From positions 2,480,001 through 2,544,000 of the forward strand of contig NZ_JBEJGY010000004.1 in the NCBI RefSeq assembly GCF_040253615.1: a stretch of 64,000 nt of DNA, in the 5' to 3' direction. Shown here piece by piece: positions 26,490 to 36,682 of the stretch. The DNA is from Streptomyces sp. Edi4 (GTDB lineage Bacteria > Actinomycetota > Actinomycetes > Streptomycetales > Streptomycetaceae). The notes below the pieces were generated by a model. The model made no database searches. It was given only the letters and a program-made list of their open reading frames with translations, and was not told the origin of the DNA. Position 1 is the stretch's first letter; every line of letters begins with the position of its first letter. The translations under genes and the position numbers were made by a program.

Positions 26490-27722
26490 TCAGTCGACCA
26501 GGTCCCGGATTACCGCGTCCGCGAGCAGTCGGCCTCGCAGGGTCAAGGCCGCCCGCCCCTCCGCGAACTCCGGCCCCGACAGCAGCCCGCCCGCGACCGC
26601 GCCCCGCGCCGCCGCGAGCCCCGCGGGCCGCAGCAGATCGAGGGGGCAGCCCTCGCGCAGGCGGAGCTCCAGGAGGATGCGCTCCACCCTGCGGTCCTCC
26701 AAGGACAGCAGTTCCCGGCCCGCACCGGGAGAGCGGCCCTGGGCCAGCGCGGCGGCATACGCGCCCGGATGCTTCACGTTCCACCACCGCACCCCGCCCA
26801 CGTGGCTGTGCGCGCCGGGTCCGGCCCCCCACCAGTCCGCCCCGCGCCAGTACAGCTCGTTGTGCAGGCAGCGTCCCGCCTCGGTGGTGGCCCAGTTGGA
26901 GACCTCGTACCAGGAGTAGCCCGCCGCTCCCAGCACCTCGTCGGCGATCAGATACCGGTCCGCGTGCTCGTCGTCGTCCGTCATCGGGACCTCGCCGCGC
27001 CGGATGCGGCGGGCCAGCTGCGTACCCTCCTCGACGATGAGGGCGTACGCGCTGATGTGGTCGGGGCCCGCGCCCACCGCCGCCGTCAGCGAGGCCCGCC
27101 AGTCCTCGTCGCTCTCGCCGGGCGTGCCGTAGATCAGGTCCAGGTTGACGTGGTCGAAGCCCGCCGCGCGCGCCTCGGCGACGCACGCCTCCGGCCGGCC
27201 CGGCGTATGCGTACGGTCGAGGACCTTCAGGACGTGCCGGCGGGCGCTCTGCATGCCGAAGGAGACCCGGTTGAAGCCGCCCGCGCGCAGCTCGGCCAGG
27301 TAGGCGGGGTTCACGGACTCCGGGTTCGCCTCGGTCGTCACCTCCGCGTCGTCGGCGAGGCCGAATTCCTCGCGTACCGCCGCCAGCATGCGCACCAGGT
27401 CGGACGCCGCGAGCAGGGTCGGGGTGCCGCCGCCGACGAACACGGTCCGCACCGGGCGCGGGTCCCCGCCGAGCACCTTGCGGGCGAGGCGGATCTCCTC
27501 CACGACCATGTCCGCGTAGTTGTCCCGGGAGGCCAGGACGCCGCCCTTGCCGACCAGTTCGCTCGCCGTGTACGTGTTGAAGTCGCAGTAGCCGCAGCGC
27601 GTCGCGCAGTACGGCACGTGCAGGTAGAACCCGAGCGGCCGCTCCCCGGCGCCCTCCAGGGCATGGCGGGGCAGGGACCCGTCCTCGGGCATGGGCTCAC
27701 CATCGGGCAGTACGGAAGGCAT
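26490..27722 (-). CDS. hemW: HemW, radical-SAM heme chaperone
   Basis: 410 residues. The radical-SAM cysteines are CATRCGYC (C39, C43, C46). FVGGGTPTLL, TTEANPESV and RVSFGMQS are the HemW/HemN signatures, and the C-terminal HemN_C domain is complete. HemW binds and transfers heme; the older name is oxygen-independent coproporphyrinogen III oxidase. An extra Cys two residues after the CxxxCxxC motif, typical of HemN, is absent (CDF), which favours HemW. The start at 27722 (MPSVLPD) is preferred over a Met six codons upstream. Confidence 0.93.
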   Translation of the reverse strand: MPSVLPDGEPMPEDGSLPRHALEGAGERPLGFYLHVPYCATRCGYCDFNTYTASELVGKGGVLASRDNYADMVVEEIRLARKVLGGDPRPVRTVFVGGGTPTLLAASDLVRMLAAVREEFGLADDAEVTTEANPESVNPAYLAELRAGGFNRVSFGMQSARRHVLKVLDRTHTPGRPEACVAEARAAGFDHVNLDLIYGTPGESDEDWRASLTAAVGAGPDHISAYALIVEEGTQLARRIRRGEVPMTDDDEHADRYLIADEVLGAAGYSWYEVSNWATTEAGRCLHNELYWRGADWWGAGPGAHSHVGGVRWWNVKHPGAYAAALAQGRSPGAGRELLSLEDRRVERILLELRLREGCPLDLLRPAGLAAARGAVAGGLLSGPEFAEGRAALTLRGRLLADAVIRDLVD

Positions 27723-27800
27723 GCCCCCATTGTCCGCCACCGCGCGAGCGGCCGGGGCCCACGGGAGCCCCGCCCCCCTCCACCGCGCCGGCGGCCCCGC

Positions 27801-29684
27801 TCAGGCCTCGCGCGAGCCCGCGTACATCTCGTCGATCAGGGCGCGGTACTCGCGCTCCACCACCGGCCGCTTCAGCTTGAGACTGGGGGTGAGCTCGCCG
27901 TGCTCGATGTCGAGGTCGCGCGGCAGCAGCCGGAACTTCTTGATCGTCTGCCAGCGCTGCAACCCCTCGTTGAGGCGCTTGATGTAGCCCTCGACCAGCT
28001 CCACCGTCTGCGGCGCCGCCACCACCTGCGCGTACGAGCCGTCGATGCCCTGCTCCTTGGCCCAGCCGAGGATGGTCGGCTCGTCGAGCGAGATCAGCGC
28101 GGTGCAGAAGTTCCGGTCGGCGCCGTGGACCAGGATGTTGGAGACGAAGGGGCAGACCGCCTTGAACTGGCCCTCGACCTCGGCGGGGGCGATGTACTTG
28201 CCGCCGGAGGTTTTGATGAGGTCCTTCTTGCGGTCGGTGATCCGCAGATAGCCGTCGGCGGACAGCTCGCCGATGTCACCGGTGTGGAACCAGCCGTCGG
28301 ACTCCAGGACTTCGAGGGTCTTCTCGGGCAGCCGGTGGTAGCCCTCCATGACGCCGGGGCCGCGCAGCAGGATCTCGCCGTCGTCCGCGATGCGTACCTC
28401 GGTGCCGGGGAACGGCTTGCCGACGGTGCCGGTGCGGTAGGCCTCGCCCGGGTTGACGAAGGAGGCGGCCGAGGTCTCGGTCAGGCCGTAGCCCTCCAGG
28501 ATGTGGATGCCGGCGCCGGCGAAGAAGAAGCCGATCTCGGGCGCGAGCGCCGCCGAGCCGGAGACGCAGGCCCGCAGCCGCCCGCCGAACGCCTCGCGGA
28601 TCTTGCTGTAGACCAGCGCGTCGGCGACCCTGTGCCTGGCCGACAGCGCGAAGGGCGCGCCGGGCCGGCCGGTGCGGCGGTAGTTGTCCTGGCTGACCTT
28701 GGCGTACTCGCGGGCCACCCCGGCCGCCCACTGGAAGATCTTGTACTTGGCGCCACCGCCCTCACGGGCCTTGCCCGCGATCCCGTTGTACACCTTCTCG
28801 AAGATGCGCGGGACGGCGGCCATGTAGGTCGGCTGGACGACTGGCAGATTGTCGATGATCTTGTCGATGCGGCCGTCGACTGCCGTCACATGGCCGACCT
28901 CGATCTGCCCGGAGGTGAGCACCTTGCCGAAGACGTGGGCGAGCGGCAGCCACAGGTACTGCACGTCCTCGCCGGTGATGAGGCCGGTCGCGGCGATGGC
29001 CTTGGCCATGTACGACCAGTTGTCGTGCGGCAGTCGCACACCCTTGGGGCGGCCGGTGGTGCCGGAGGTGTAGATGAGGGTGGCGAGCTGGTCCGCGGTG
29101 ATGGCCGCGATGCGCTCCTTGACCGCGCCGGGGTTCTTCTCCAGGTGGGCGGCGCCGCGCGCCTCGAGCTCGGCGAGGGTGAGCACCCAGCCCTCGGGGT
29201 CGCCCTCGGCGGGCTCGGCGCCCGCCGGGTCGATGACCACGACGTGCCGCAGGTCCACCAGCGCCTCGCGCCGCTCGCGGGCCTTGGCCAGCTGGGCGGC
29301 GTCCTCGGCGATCAGGACCCGGCTCTCGGAGTCGGCCAGGATGAACGCCGACTCCTCGGCGTTGGTGGAGGGGTAGATCGTGGTCGTGGCGGCGCCCGCG
29401 CACATCACGCCGAGGTCGGCCAGGATCCACTCGACGCGGGTGGAGGAGGCGAGCGCGACCCGCTCCTCGGCCCCGATCCCGAGGGTGATCAGGCCTGCGG
29501 CGATCGCGTGGACCCGCTCGGCGGCCTGGGCCCAGCTGAGCGACTTCCACTCGTCGGGGCTCTGGCCCGTGCCCGGGACCGGATAGCGGTAGGCCTCCGC
29601 GTCCGGTGTCGCGTCCACGCGCTGGACGAAGAGGGTCGCCACGGACGGCGGCCGGTTCTCGATCAAGGTCTGGGTGTCGCTCAC
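27801..29684 (-). CDS. Long-chain fatty acid-CoA ligase (AMP-binding)
   Basis: 627 residues from the GTG at 29684, which has GGAGG five bases upstream. The P-loop YTSGTTGRPKG lies at 205-215, YGLTETSA forms the adenine-binding motif, SDGWFHTGDIG carries the hinge/ribose Asp, and DRKKDLIKTSGGKYIAP contains the catalytic Lys region. The length and the FAA1/FadD15-like core fit activation of long-chain fatty acids to acyl-CoA at the membrane. The gene stands alone between lepA and hemW. The region upstream (29685-29880) should contain its promoter. Confidence 0.93.
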   Translation of the reverse strand: MSDTQTLIENRPPSVATLFVQRVDATPDAEAYRYPVPGTGQSPDEWKSLSWAQAAERVHAIAAGLITLGIGAEERVALASSTRVEWILADLGVMCAGAATTTIYPSTNAEESAFILADSESRVLIAEDAAQLAKARERREALVDLRHVVVIDPAGAEPAEGDPEGWVLTLAELEARGAAHLEKNPGAVKERIAAITADQLATLIYTSGTTGRPKGVRLPHDNWSYMAKAIAATGLITGEDVQYLWLPLAHVFGKVLTSGQIEVGHVTAVDGRIDKIIDNLPVVQPTYMAAVPRIFEKVYNGIAGKAREGGGAKYKIFQWAAGVAREYAKVSQDNYRRTGRPGAPFALSARHRVADALVYSKIREAFGGRLRACVSGSAALAPEIGFFFAGAGIHILEGYGLTETSAASFVNPGEAYRTGTVGKPFPGTEVRIADDGEILLRGPGVMEGYHRLPEKTLEVLESDGWFHTGDIGELSADGYLRITDRKKDLIKTSGGKYIAPAEVEGQFKAVCPFVSNILVHGADRNFCTALISLDEPTILGWAKEQGIDGSYAQVVAAPQTVELVEGYIKRLNEGLQRWQTIKKFRLLPRDLDIEHGELTPSLKLKRPVVEREYRALIDEMYAGSREA

Positions 29685-29886
29685 GACGTCCTCCGGGCTG
29701 GCCTGCGGCAAGGCTGCGCGACTGGCTGGTTGTCCGAGTGCTCTGGGCTGCGTGTGCTGAGTCCGAGTGCTCTGGGTCCTCTGGCTGTCCGACGCTTGTT
29801 TAACTGGTGAGTAACCATCGGGCGTGATCAGAGTAGAGCGCCGCCGCCCGCCACGTAAGGGGCAACCAAGAGTGGTTTCATAACGA

Positions 29887-29918
29887 ACGGACCCCCGTGC
29901 CGGAGCACGGGGGGCCGT
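29887..29918 (-). terminator. Terminator hairpin downstream of lepA
   Basis: ACGGACCCCCGTGC, loop CGGA, GCACGGGGGGCCGT: a 14-bp stem with one mismatch, 38 bases after the lepA stop. It should end the lepA transcript. Confidence 0.75.
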
Positions 29919-29956
29919 TGTGGTGATGGTGCGAAGAGCCGGTGATCGCGGGCGTA

Positions 29957-31822
29957 CTACTTCTTCTTGGCGCCCGACTCGTCGCTGGAGAGCACCGCGA
30001 TGAAGGCTTCCTGGGGGACCTCGACCGAGCCCACCATCTTCATCCGCTTCTTGCCCTCCTTCTGCTTTTCGAGGAGCTTGCGCTTGCGGGAGATGTCGCC
30101 GCCGTAGCACTTGGCGAGGACGTCCTTGCGGATGGCGCGGATCGTCTCGCGGGCGATGACCCGGGAGCCGATCGCGGCCTGTACGGGCACCTCGAAGGCC
30201 TGGCGCGGGATGAGCTCGCGCAGCTTGGCGACCAGGCGCACCCCGTAGGCGTACGCCGCGTCCTTGTGGCAGACCGCCGAGAAGGCGTCCACCTTGTCGC
30301 CGTGCAGCAGGATGTCGACCTTGACCAGGCTCGCGGCCTGCTCGCCGGTGGGCTCGTAGTCCAGGGAGGCGTACCCGCGCGTCTTGGACTTCAGCTGGTC
30401 GAAGAAGTCGAAGACGATCTCCGCGAGCGGCAGCGTGTAGCGGATCTCGACGCGGTCCTCGGAGAGGTAGTCCATGCCGAGCAGGGTGCCGCGCCGGGTC
30501 TGGCACAGCTCCATGATCGAGCCGATGAACTCGCTGGGCGCCAGGATGGTGGCCCGCACGACCGGCTCGTACACGTCCGAGATCTTGCCCTCGGGGAACT
30601 CGCTCGGATTGGTGACGGTGACCTCCTTGCCGTCCTCCAGGACGACGCGGTAGACCACGTTGGGCGCGGTCGCGATGAGGTCGAGGTTGAACTCGCGCTC
30701 CAGGCGCTCGCGGATCACGTCCAGGTGCAGCAGGCCGAGGAAGCCGACGCGGAAGCCGAAGCCGAGGGCCGCGGAGGTCTCCGGCTCGTACACCAGGGCG
30801 GCGTCGTTGAGCTGGAGCTTGTCCAGGGCCTCGCGCAGGTCGGGGTAGTCCGAGCCGTCCAGCGGATACAGACCCGAGAAGACCATCGGCTTGGGGTCCT
30901 TGTAGCCGCCCAGGGCCTCGGTCGCGCCGTTGTGCAGGCTGGTGATGGTGTCACCGACCTTGGACTGACGCACGTCCTTCACGCCGGTGATGATGTAGCC
31001 CACCTCGCCGACGCCGATGCCGTCGGCCGGGGTCATCTCGGGGGAGGAGACGCCGATCTCAAGGAGCTCGTGGGTGGCGCCGGTCGACATCATGCGGATG
31101 CGCTCGCGCTTGTTGAGCTGGCCGTCCACGACACGGACATAGGTGACGACGCCCCGGTAGGAGTCGTACACCGAGTCGAAGATCATCGCGCGGGCGGGCG
31201 CGTCGGCGACACCGACCGGGGCCGGCACGTCACGCACCACGCGGTTCAGGAGCGCGTCCACGCCGACACCGGTCTTCGCCGAGACCTTCAGGACGTCCTC
31301 GGGCTGGCAGCCGATGAGGTTGGCCAGCTCCTCGGAGAACTTCTCCGGCTGGGCGGCCGGCAGGTCGATCTTGTTGAGGACGGGAACGATGGTGAGGTCG
31401 TTCTCCATGGCCAGGTACAGGTTGGCCAGGGTCTGCGCCTCGATGCCCTGGGCGGCGTCGACGAGCAGGACGGTGCCCTCGCAGGCGGCGAGCGAACGCG
31501 ACACCTCGTACGTGAAGTCCACGTGGCCCGGGGTGTCGATCATGTTCAGGATGTGGGCCCGGCCCTGGTCGGGGCCCTCGGTGGGGGCCCACGGCAGACG
31601 GACCGCCTGGGACTTGATCGTGATGCCGCGCTCGCGCTCGATGTCCATGCGGTCGAGGTACTGGGCGCGCATCTGCCGCTGCTCGACCACGCCGGTCAGC
31701 TGGAGCATCCGGTCGGCAAGGGTCGACTTGCCGTGGTCGATGTGGGCGATGATGCAGAAGTTGCGGATCAGCGCCGGGTCGGTACGGCTCGGCTCGGGCA
31801 CGTTGGGAGGAGTCGCGGGCAC
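29957..31822 (-). CDS. lepA: Elongation factor 4 (LepA)
   Basis: 621 residues. G1 AHIDHGKST near residue 27, RERGITIK (switch I), DTPGHVDF (G3) and NKIDLP (G4), then domains II and III and the LepA-specific C-terminal domain ending in a Lys-rich tail ([22 protein letters not shown]). EF4 is a ribosome-dependent GTPase affecting translocation, initiation and ribosome biogenesis. Divergent from rpsT across a 227-base region, the conserved Streptomyces arrangement. Confidence 0.98.
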   Translation of the reverse strand: MPATPPNVPEPSRTDPALIRNFCIIAHIDHGKSTLADRMLQLTGVVEQRQMRAQYLDRMDIERERGITIKSQAVRLPWAPTEGPDQGRAHILNMIDTPGHVDFTYEVSRSLAACEGTVLLVDAAQGIEAQTLANLYLAMENDLTIVPVLNKIDLPAAQPEKFSEELANLIGCQPEDVLKVSAKTGVGVDALLNRVVRDVPAPVGVADAPARAMIFDSVYDSYRGVVTYVRVVDGQLNKRERIRMMSTGATHELLEIGVSSPEMTPADGIGVGEVGYIITGVKDVRQSKVGDTITSLHNGATEALGGYKDPKPMVFSGLYPLDGSDYPDLREALDKLQLNDAALVYEPETSAALGFGFRVGFLGLLHLDVIRERLEREFNLDLIATAPNVVYRVVLEDGKEVTVTNPSEFPEGKISDVYEPVVRATILAPSEFIGSIMELCQTRRGTLLGMDYLSEDRVEIRYTLPLAEIVFDFFDQLKSKTRGYASLDYEPTGEQAASLVKVDILLHGDKVDAFSAVCHKDAAYAYGVRLVAKLRELIPRQAFEVPVQAAIGSRVIARETIRAIRKDVLAKCYGGDISRKRKLLEKQKEGKKRMKMVGSVEVPQEAFIAVLSSDESGAKKK

Positions 31823-32049
31823 GCAGGGTCCTGATTCTTGAGGCCCGCGGGTCTGATCGCGGCGCCTCGTCTCGGGTCGACGACGGTTCGATACGTAAGT
31901 AGCAACCCCTATCGTCCCACGCCTGCGGGCCTGCGCCCGGTTTGGGCTGGTCGGGGGGCGACTGGTAACGTGGACAGCTGTGTCTCGTCACTCTTTCGGC
32001 GGCGGGACACGACCGAAGATCGAATCATCGAACCTGCAAAGGCTCTTTC

Positions 32050-32316
32050 GTGGCGAACATCAAGTCCCAGATCAAGCGGAACAAGACGAACGAGAAGGCG
32101 CGCCTGCGCAACAAGGCCGTCAAGTCCTCGCTCAAGACCGCGATCCGCAAGGCCCGTGAGGCTGCTGCGGCCGGCGACCTCGAGAAGGCCACCGTGGCCG
32201 CTCGCGAGGCCTCCAAGAAGCTCGACAAGGCCGTCAGCAAGGGTGTCATCCACAAGAACGCCGCCGCCAACAAGAAGTCGGCGCTGGCGCACAAGGTTGC
32301 CGCTCTCCAGGGCTAA
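32050..32316 (+). CDS. rpsT: 30S ribosomal protein S20
   Basis: 88 residues, helical and Lys/Ala-rich, starting [21 protein letters not shown] in the standard S20 pattern. The start codon is GTG. S20 binds 16S rRNA helices 9 and 44 early in assembly. It is monocistronic, and the gene that I recall normally follows it in Streptomyces (holA) is 13 kb away here. Confidence 0.98.
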   Translation: MANIKSQIKRNKTNEKARLRNKAVKSSLKTAIRKAREAAAAGDLEKATVAAREASKKLDKAVSKGVIHKNAAANKKSALAHKVAALQG

Positions 32317-32446
32317 GGCTCAACCGCTTCATCTGAACGACCGCCTGTACGGGACCCAGCGGACCCTCTCTACCGCTCCCGTACGGCAGCTTGAGTGCCG
32401 CGCGCGGACGCGTTCGCCACGCGGGCGCGGTGCCACCAGAAGTGAC

Positions 32447-32493
32447 ACGAGGGCCCCGTCGCCTCCTTCCCCAGGAGACGACGGGGCCCTCGT
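32447..32493. terminator. Long hairpin terminator after rpsT
   Basis: ACGAGGGCCCCGTCG pairs with CGACGGGGCCCTCGT, extended inside by CTCC/GGAG, around a short loop. It is the strongest hairpin in the kilobase after rpsT, 130 bases beyond its stop, and marks the left edge of the accessory block. Confidence 0.75.
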
Positions 32494-33270
32494 GCGTGCC
32501 ACGGGGGCGTGCGGCGCCCGCCGGTCCCGTGCCGTGCGTGGCTCCGCGCCGCAGGGCGAGCGTCGCCCGGCCCCGGCCCACGCTCTTGGGCGGACCCCGC
32601 GCCGGGTGCCTCGCGCGGGTGGCGGGCCAGCCCCGCCCCGTGGGCACCGACCGGGGTGGAGACCGCGAGGTCCCGCTAGGCGCCCGGGGTCGGCACACCG
32701 CCCAGGTGTCCGGGACGGGCACTGCTCAGCGTCCGGGGCGGAAGGCGTCCGAGGCAGGGGCCGCCGGATCCGCAGGCGTCGCCCGGCCCGCGCTCGTGGA
32801 CGGCCCCGCGCCAGGCGCCTCCCGCCGTGACGGGCCAGCCCCGCCCCGTGGGCGCCGACCGAGGTGAAGACCGCGAAGTCCCACCCGGTGCCTGGCCGGG
32901 TGGGCGCACAGCCGGGGTCCGGTGCGGTGGCACCGCCGGGGTCACGGCCGAAACCTCGGCGGGGTCATGGCCGGGACCGCCCAGGCCGTAGCCGGGACCG
33001 CCCAGGCCATGGTGGGGACCGCCGGGCCGTGGTGGGAACCGCCCGGGTCGCGGCCGGGACCGCCCAGGCCATGGTGGGAACCGCCAGGCCGTGGTGGGAA
33101 CCGCCCGGGTCGCGGCCGGGACCGCCCAGGCCATGGTGGGAACCGCCAGGCCGTGGTGGGAACCGCCCGGGTCGCTGCCGGCACCGCGGGCCGTGACCGG
33201 CGCCGCCAGCCCGGGACCGCCCGGGCCATGGCATGGACCGCCGATTACGACCCGGGCCGGAGGCCTACTG
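32494..33270. other. Non-coding GC-rich DNA before the response regulator gene
   Basis: No convincing gene in about 0.8 kb. Long frames exist on both strands, but they are low-complexity Pro/Gly/Arg/Ala translations of repeats with no start context. The right part is the 62-bp tandem repeat listed separately. Confidence 0.6.
32985..33190. repeat. 62-bp tandem repeat, about three copies
   Basis: A 62-base unit beginning GTCGCGGCCGGGACCGCCCA repeats with starts at 33047, 33109 and a diverged 33171, and a partial unit begins near 32985. Inside each unit, GGTGGGAACCGCC is itself repeated. The period is not a multiple of three, so the array is not coding. It ends about 130 bases before the response regulator gene. 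Confidence 0.8.
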
Positions 33271-33276
33271 CATAAT
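33271..33276 (+). promoter_or_regulatory. Possible -10 element of the response regulator gene
   Basis: CATAAT stands out in very GC-rich DNA, 40 bases before the response regulator start. No clear -35 hexamer is visible at 16-18 bases, so this is weakly supported. Confidence 0.3.
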
Positions 33277-33316
33277 CGCTGGGACCGACCCATGATCCAG
33301 CACAACGGGGGGCACC

Positions 33317-33931
33317 ATGGTGCGCGTTCTGATTGCCGAAGACATGCACATGCTGCGCAGGGCACTGGTGTCGCTCATCGAGCTCGAGCCCGATCTGGAG
33401 GTCGTCGCCGAGCTGGCGTCGGGCACGGACATCGTGCCGACCGCGATGGCGATACGGCCGGACGTCGCCGTCCTCGACATCGACCTGCCCGGCACCGACG
33501 GCATCACCGCCGCCGCCGCCCTGCACACCTCCGTACCGGAGTGCCGCACCCTCATTCTGACCAGCCTCGGCCGGCCCGGGAACCTCAGGCGCGCGCTGGC
33601 CGCCCACGTCTCCGGCTTCCTGCCCAAGGACTCCGACCCGGACAGCCTGTGCGCCGCGATCCGGCGGGTGGCGGCGGGCGAGCGCGTCATCGACCCCCAA
33701 CTGGCCCTCGCCACGCTCGACTCGGGCCCCTCCCCGCTCACCGACCGCGAACGCGAAGTGCTGCACCTCGCTTCCGAGGGCCTGGAGGCCGGGCACATCG
33801 CGTCCCGGCTGCACCTGTCGTCCGGCACCGTACGCAACTACCTGGCGTCGGCCGTCAGCAAACTGAACGCGCGCAACCGCGTCGACGCGATCCGCATCGC
33901 GCGCGACGCGGGCTGGCTGCACGCGAGCTGA
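33317..33931 (+). CDS. NarL/DesR-type response regulator
   Basis: 204 residues. The receiver domain has the acidic pair E8-D9, the phospho-acceptor D54 (VLDIDLPG) and the conserved Lys in FLPKD. The LuxR-type helix-turn-helix (LTDREREVLHLASEGL, then IASRLHLSSGTVRNYLASAVSKLNARNRVDAI) follows. This class pairs with HisKA_3 histidine kinases, exactly the type encoded by the three large genes next door. GGGGGG lies four bases before the ATG. It converges on the first kinase gene with a 27-base gap, so regulator and kinases are on opposite strands and separately transcribed. Confidence 0.93.
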   Translation: MVRVLIAEDMHMLRRALVSLIELEPDLEVVAELASGTDIVPTAMAIRPDVAVLDIDLPGTDGITAAAALHTSVPECRTLILTSLGRPGNLRRALAAHVSGFLPKDSDPDSLCAAIRRVAAGERVIDPQLALATLDSGPSPLTDREREVLHLASEGLEAGHIASRLHLSSGTVRNYLASAVSKLNARNRVDAIRIARDAGWLHAS

Positions 33932-33958
33932 GGCCCCGCCGCCTCGCCACCCGCCGCC

Positions 33959-36682
33959 TCACACCCCCGCCAGCCGGACCTCCGCGCAGAGTTCGAACCG
34001 GCCGCCGGGCCGAGGCCCCGCCGTGAGGCGGCCGTTGACCGACTCGACCCGCGCCATCAGGTTCCCGATCCCACTGCCACCCGCGAACCCCGAGCCCAGG
34101 CCCGCGCCCCCGGCCGCCCCCGCCCCGTCGTTGACCAGGCTCAGCCACACCGCGCCCGCCGTGCGCCCGGCGGTGATCTCGCAGGACGCCGCTGTGCTGT
34201 GCCGCAACATGTTGGTCAGGCCCTCGCGCACCAGGGTGGCGAGGACGCTCTCCACGTCGTCGGGCAGCTCCCCGCACTCCAGCCGGACGGTGGCGCGGAT
34301 GCCGACGCCGGACAGCAGGGCCGTGGCGTGCTCGGCCTCGGCGGCCAGCGACATCCTTCCGCCGCCGTCCGCCAGGGCGGGGACGTCGGCCAGCGCCGCG
34401 CGGGCGATGGCCAGCACTTCGGTCAGCTCCTCGCGTGCCCGCGCCGGCCGGTCCCGCGCGATCCGACGCACCAGCTCGCACTTGAGCGTGATCGCCGACA
34501 GGCTGAAGCCGAGCAGGTCGTGCAGATCACGCGCGAAACGCAGCCGCTCGGTGGTCACCGCGAGCCGGGCGACCTCGGCGCGCGAGCGGTGCAGCGCGCC
34601 GGCCAGCCGCGCCATGCGGGTCAGCCCGAAGACGACCACCGCGCAGATCGGTGTGTACGCGCTCTCGTAGATCACGTCCTGCGTCGCGACCCCCAGCGCG
34701 TACTGCGCGGCCCCGCTCGCGGCGGTGACCAGCGCGAGGACCGGCCAGGCGGCCACCGCGGGCAGGGCGAGCAGCGCCGACCCGGCCAGGAAGCCCGGGG
34801 TACCCGCCCACGCCCTGCCGAACACCAGGAACGGCGCGAACTGGAGCACCGCCTGCGCGCCCAGCGCCCCGTACCGCAGGCGCCCCTTCCAGCGCGCTCC
34901 CCAGGGCGAGCACCAGTGGAAGGACTCGGCGAGCTGGAGCGCGAGGCAGCCGAGCAGACAGAGTTCGACGGCGAACAGGCCGTGGGCGTACGGCGCGTAG
35001 GACCAGCCCTCGGCCGAGTACGACAGGAAGTATCCGACGAGCACCACAAGCGTGATCGCGCGTGCGGCACGGGGCAGCACCCCGCGCTCGTCCACCCGCC
35101 CCGCCCCGCGCGACCTGCCGTCGGGCCCCGGTCGCGTACCGCCAGACCCTGGGGCGGAGGGCCCCGGCCGCATACCGCCAGGCCCGGGGGCGTCGGGCTC
35201 CGGCCGCGTACCGCCGGACCCCGGGGCGGAGGGCCCCGGCCGCATACCGCCAGGCCCGGGGGCGTCGAGCCCCGGTCGCGTACCGCCGGACCCCGGGGCG
35301 TCGGGCCCCGGTCGCGGCGCGTCCTGCCGCAGCGGCAGGGTGGCCCGCAGCCTGAACCAGCCCTCGCCGTCGAGCCCGTGGGCCAGGGCGCCGCCGAGCT
35401 CGCGGACCCGGCCGTCCAGCACGGCGAGCCCGCCGCCGGGGGCACCGTCGTCGACCCCGCCCGATGGGGCAACGACGTGGGCCACGCCCAGTGGGGCGCC
35501 GACGTGGACCCCGCCGGGCATGGCACCGTCGTGGGCCCCGTCCGGCACGCCACCGCCCACGGCACGCGCAGGCATCGGGGCGCCCGGCCCAACCCCGCCC
35601 GGCCCGACGCCGTCGTTGGCGACAACCAGGACGGCCGCGACACCGTCGCACTCGGTGGTGATCACGCAGCGTTCGGCCCGGCTGTGCCGCAGCAGGTTCG
35701 TCAGACCCTCGCCGAGCACGGCGGCCAGGACGGTGTCCACCGGGTCCGGCAGATCGCCGCAACCGTGGCGGACCGTGGTGTCGATCCCCGCCGCCGAAAG
35801 CGTCGGAACCGCCGAAGCCACCTCGTCCGTCAGGGACATCCGCCGGTAGCCACGGCTGACGGTCCGCACGTCACTGAGCGCCTTGCGCGCGATGACCAGC
35901 ATCGCACCGACCGCCTCACCCGCCCCGGCGGGCGCGTCCACGACGAGACGGCGGGCCAGTTCGCATCTGAGGGCGATCTCGGAGAGGCTGCGCCCCAGCA
36001 CCTCGTGCAGATCACGGGCGAACCGCAGCCGCTCCCGCGCCACCGCGAGGCGCGACAGTTCCTCGCGCGTGGCGTGCAGCTGGTCGATCATGTCGGGCAT
36101 CCGCGAGAGCCCGATGACGACCAGCGGGATCAGCACCGCCTCGATCCCCGCGTACGTGAAGTCCCCCGCCCCGAAGCCGAGTTGGCGAAAGAGCGCGAAT
36201 TCCCCCGCGACGGCGCTCACGAAGAGTGGCCATCCGAGGACCGAGGGGAAGACGAGGACCGCCGAGGCGGCGAAGAACTCCGTCATCCCGCCCCATGCGG
36301 CCCCGAACACGGCGATCGGCCCGTAGGAAAGCACCCCGAGCAGCAGCCACGTGGCCCAGCGCAGGCGACCGGGCCGACCGGCGAACCCCGGGAAGGAATG
36401 GAGGAGTTGAAGCCCCATGATGGCCACGAAGCCGAGCACGGCCCCCACAGCGTGCCAAGGAGGCGGGTGCTCGGCCCAGACGTGACTGCCGTCGATGACG
36501 AAGAAGCCGAGCAGCACTCCGGCGGTGATGCCGATCGCCGTACGCCGTGACAGCGCCCGCCCGTCGAGATGCCCGAGCCCGTCGCCCATACGACCGCGGT
36601 GGCGACTGCGACCGCCACTCCCCCTGCGACCGTCCGTGTCGTCGACCCTCAACTGCCCGCTGAGGTCCGCTACTTCCGTCAT
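33959..36682 (-). CDS. Double membrane histidine kinase (two HisKA_3/HATPase modules), paralogue 1
   Basis: 907 residues holding two full sensor kinases in tandem. Module 1: membrane helices in about residues 48-195, DHp motif ARDLHEVLG with H225, N-box GLTNLLRHS (N329), NDG near 357 and a GGGL G-box near 417. Residues 455-525 are a Gly/Pro-rich linker made of a repeated APGSGGTRPG/APGPGGMRPG unit. Module 2: membrane helices in about 540-690, ARDLHDLLG with H721, LTNMLRHS (N824), NDG (851) and GGSGIGNL (868). Both modules keep the phospho-acceptor and ATP-binding residues and there is no receiver domain. Stop of paralogue 2 and this ATG overlap by four bases, so it is the distal gene of a coupled set. 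Confidence 0.9.
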   Translation of the reverse strand: MTEVADLSGQLRVDDTDGRRGSGGRSRHRGRMGDGLGHLDGRALSRRTAIGITAGVLLGFFVIDGSHVWAEHPPPWHAVGAVLGFVAIMGLQLLHSFPGFAGRPGRLRWATWLLLGVLSYGPIAVFGAAWGGMTEFFAASAVLVFPSVLGWPLFVSAVAGEFALFRQLGFGAGDFTYAGIEAVLIPLVVIGLSRMPDMIDQLHATREELSRLAVARERLRFARDLHEVLGRSLSEIALRCELARRLVVDAPAGAGEAVGAMLVIARKALSDVRTVSRGYRRMSLTDEVASAVPTLSAAGIDTTVRHGCGDLPDPVDTVLAAVLGEGLTNLLRHSRAERCVITTECDGVAAVLVVANDGVGPGGVGPGAPMPARAVGGGVPDGAHDGAMPGGVHVGAPLGVAHVVAPSGGVDDGAPGGGLAVLDGRVRELGGALAHGLDGEGWFRLRATLPLRQDAPRPGPDAPGSGGTRPGLDAPGPGGMRPGPSAPGSGGTRPEPDAPGPGGMRPGPSAPGSGGTRPGPDGRSRGAGRVDERGVLPRAARAITLVVLVGYFLSYSAEGWSYAPYAHGLFAVELCLLGCLALQLAESFHWCSPWGARWKGRLRYGALGAQAVLQFAPFLVFGRAWAGTPGFLAGSALLALPAVAAWPVLALVTAASGAAQYALGVATQDVIYESAYTPICAVVVFGLTRMARLAGALHRSRAEVARLAVTTERLRFARDLHDLLGFSLSAITLKCELVRRIARDRPARAREELTEVLAIARAALADVPALADGGGRMSLAAEAEHATALLSGVGIRATVRLECGELPDDVESVLATLVREGLTNMLRHSTAASCEITAGRTAGAVWLSLVNDGAGAAGGAGLGSGFAGGSGIGNLMARVESVNGRLTAGPRPGGRFELCAEVRLAGV

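Noticed and set aside
26490..27722. Annotation as coproporphyrinogen III oxidase HemN
   Set aside because: The extra Cys following the radical-SAM triad in true HemN is missing (CGYCDF), so HemW is the better name.
32985..33190. Regular repeats that might be a CRISPR array
   Set aside because: The 62-base units are contiguous with no unique spacers, no conserved 28-37-base repeat and no cas genes nearby.
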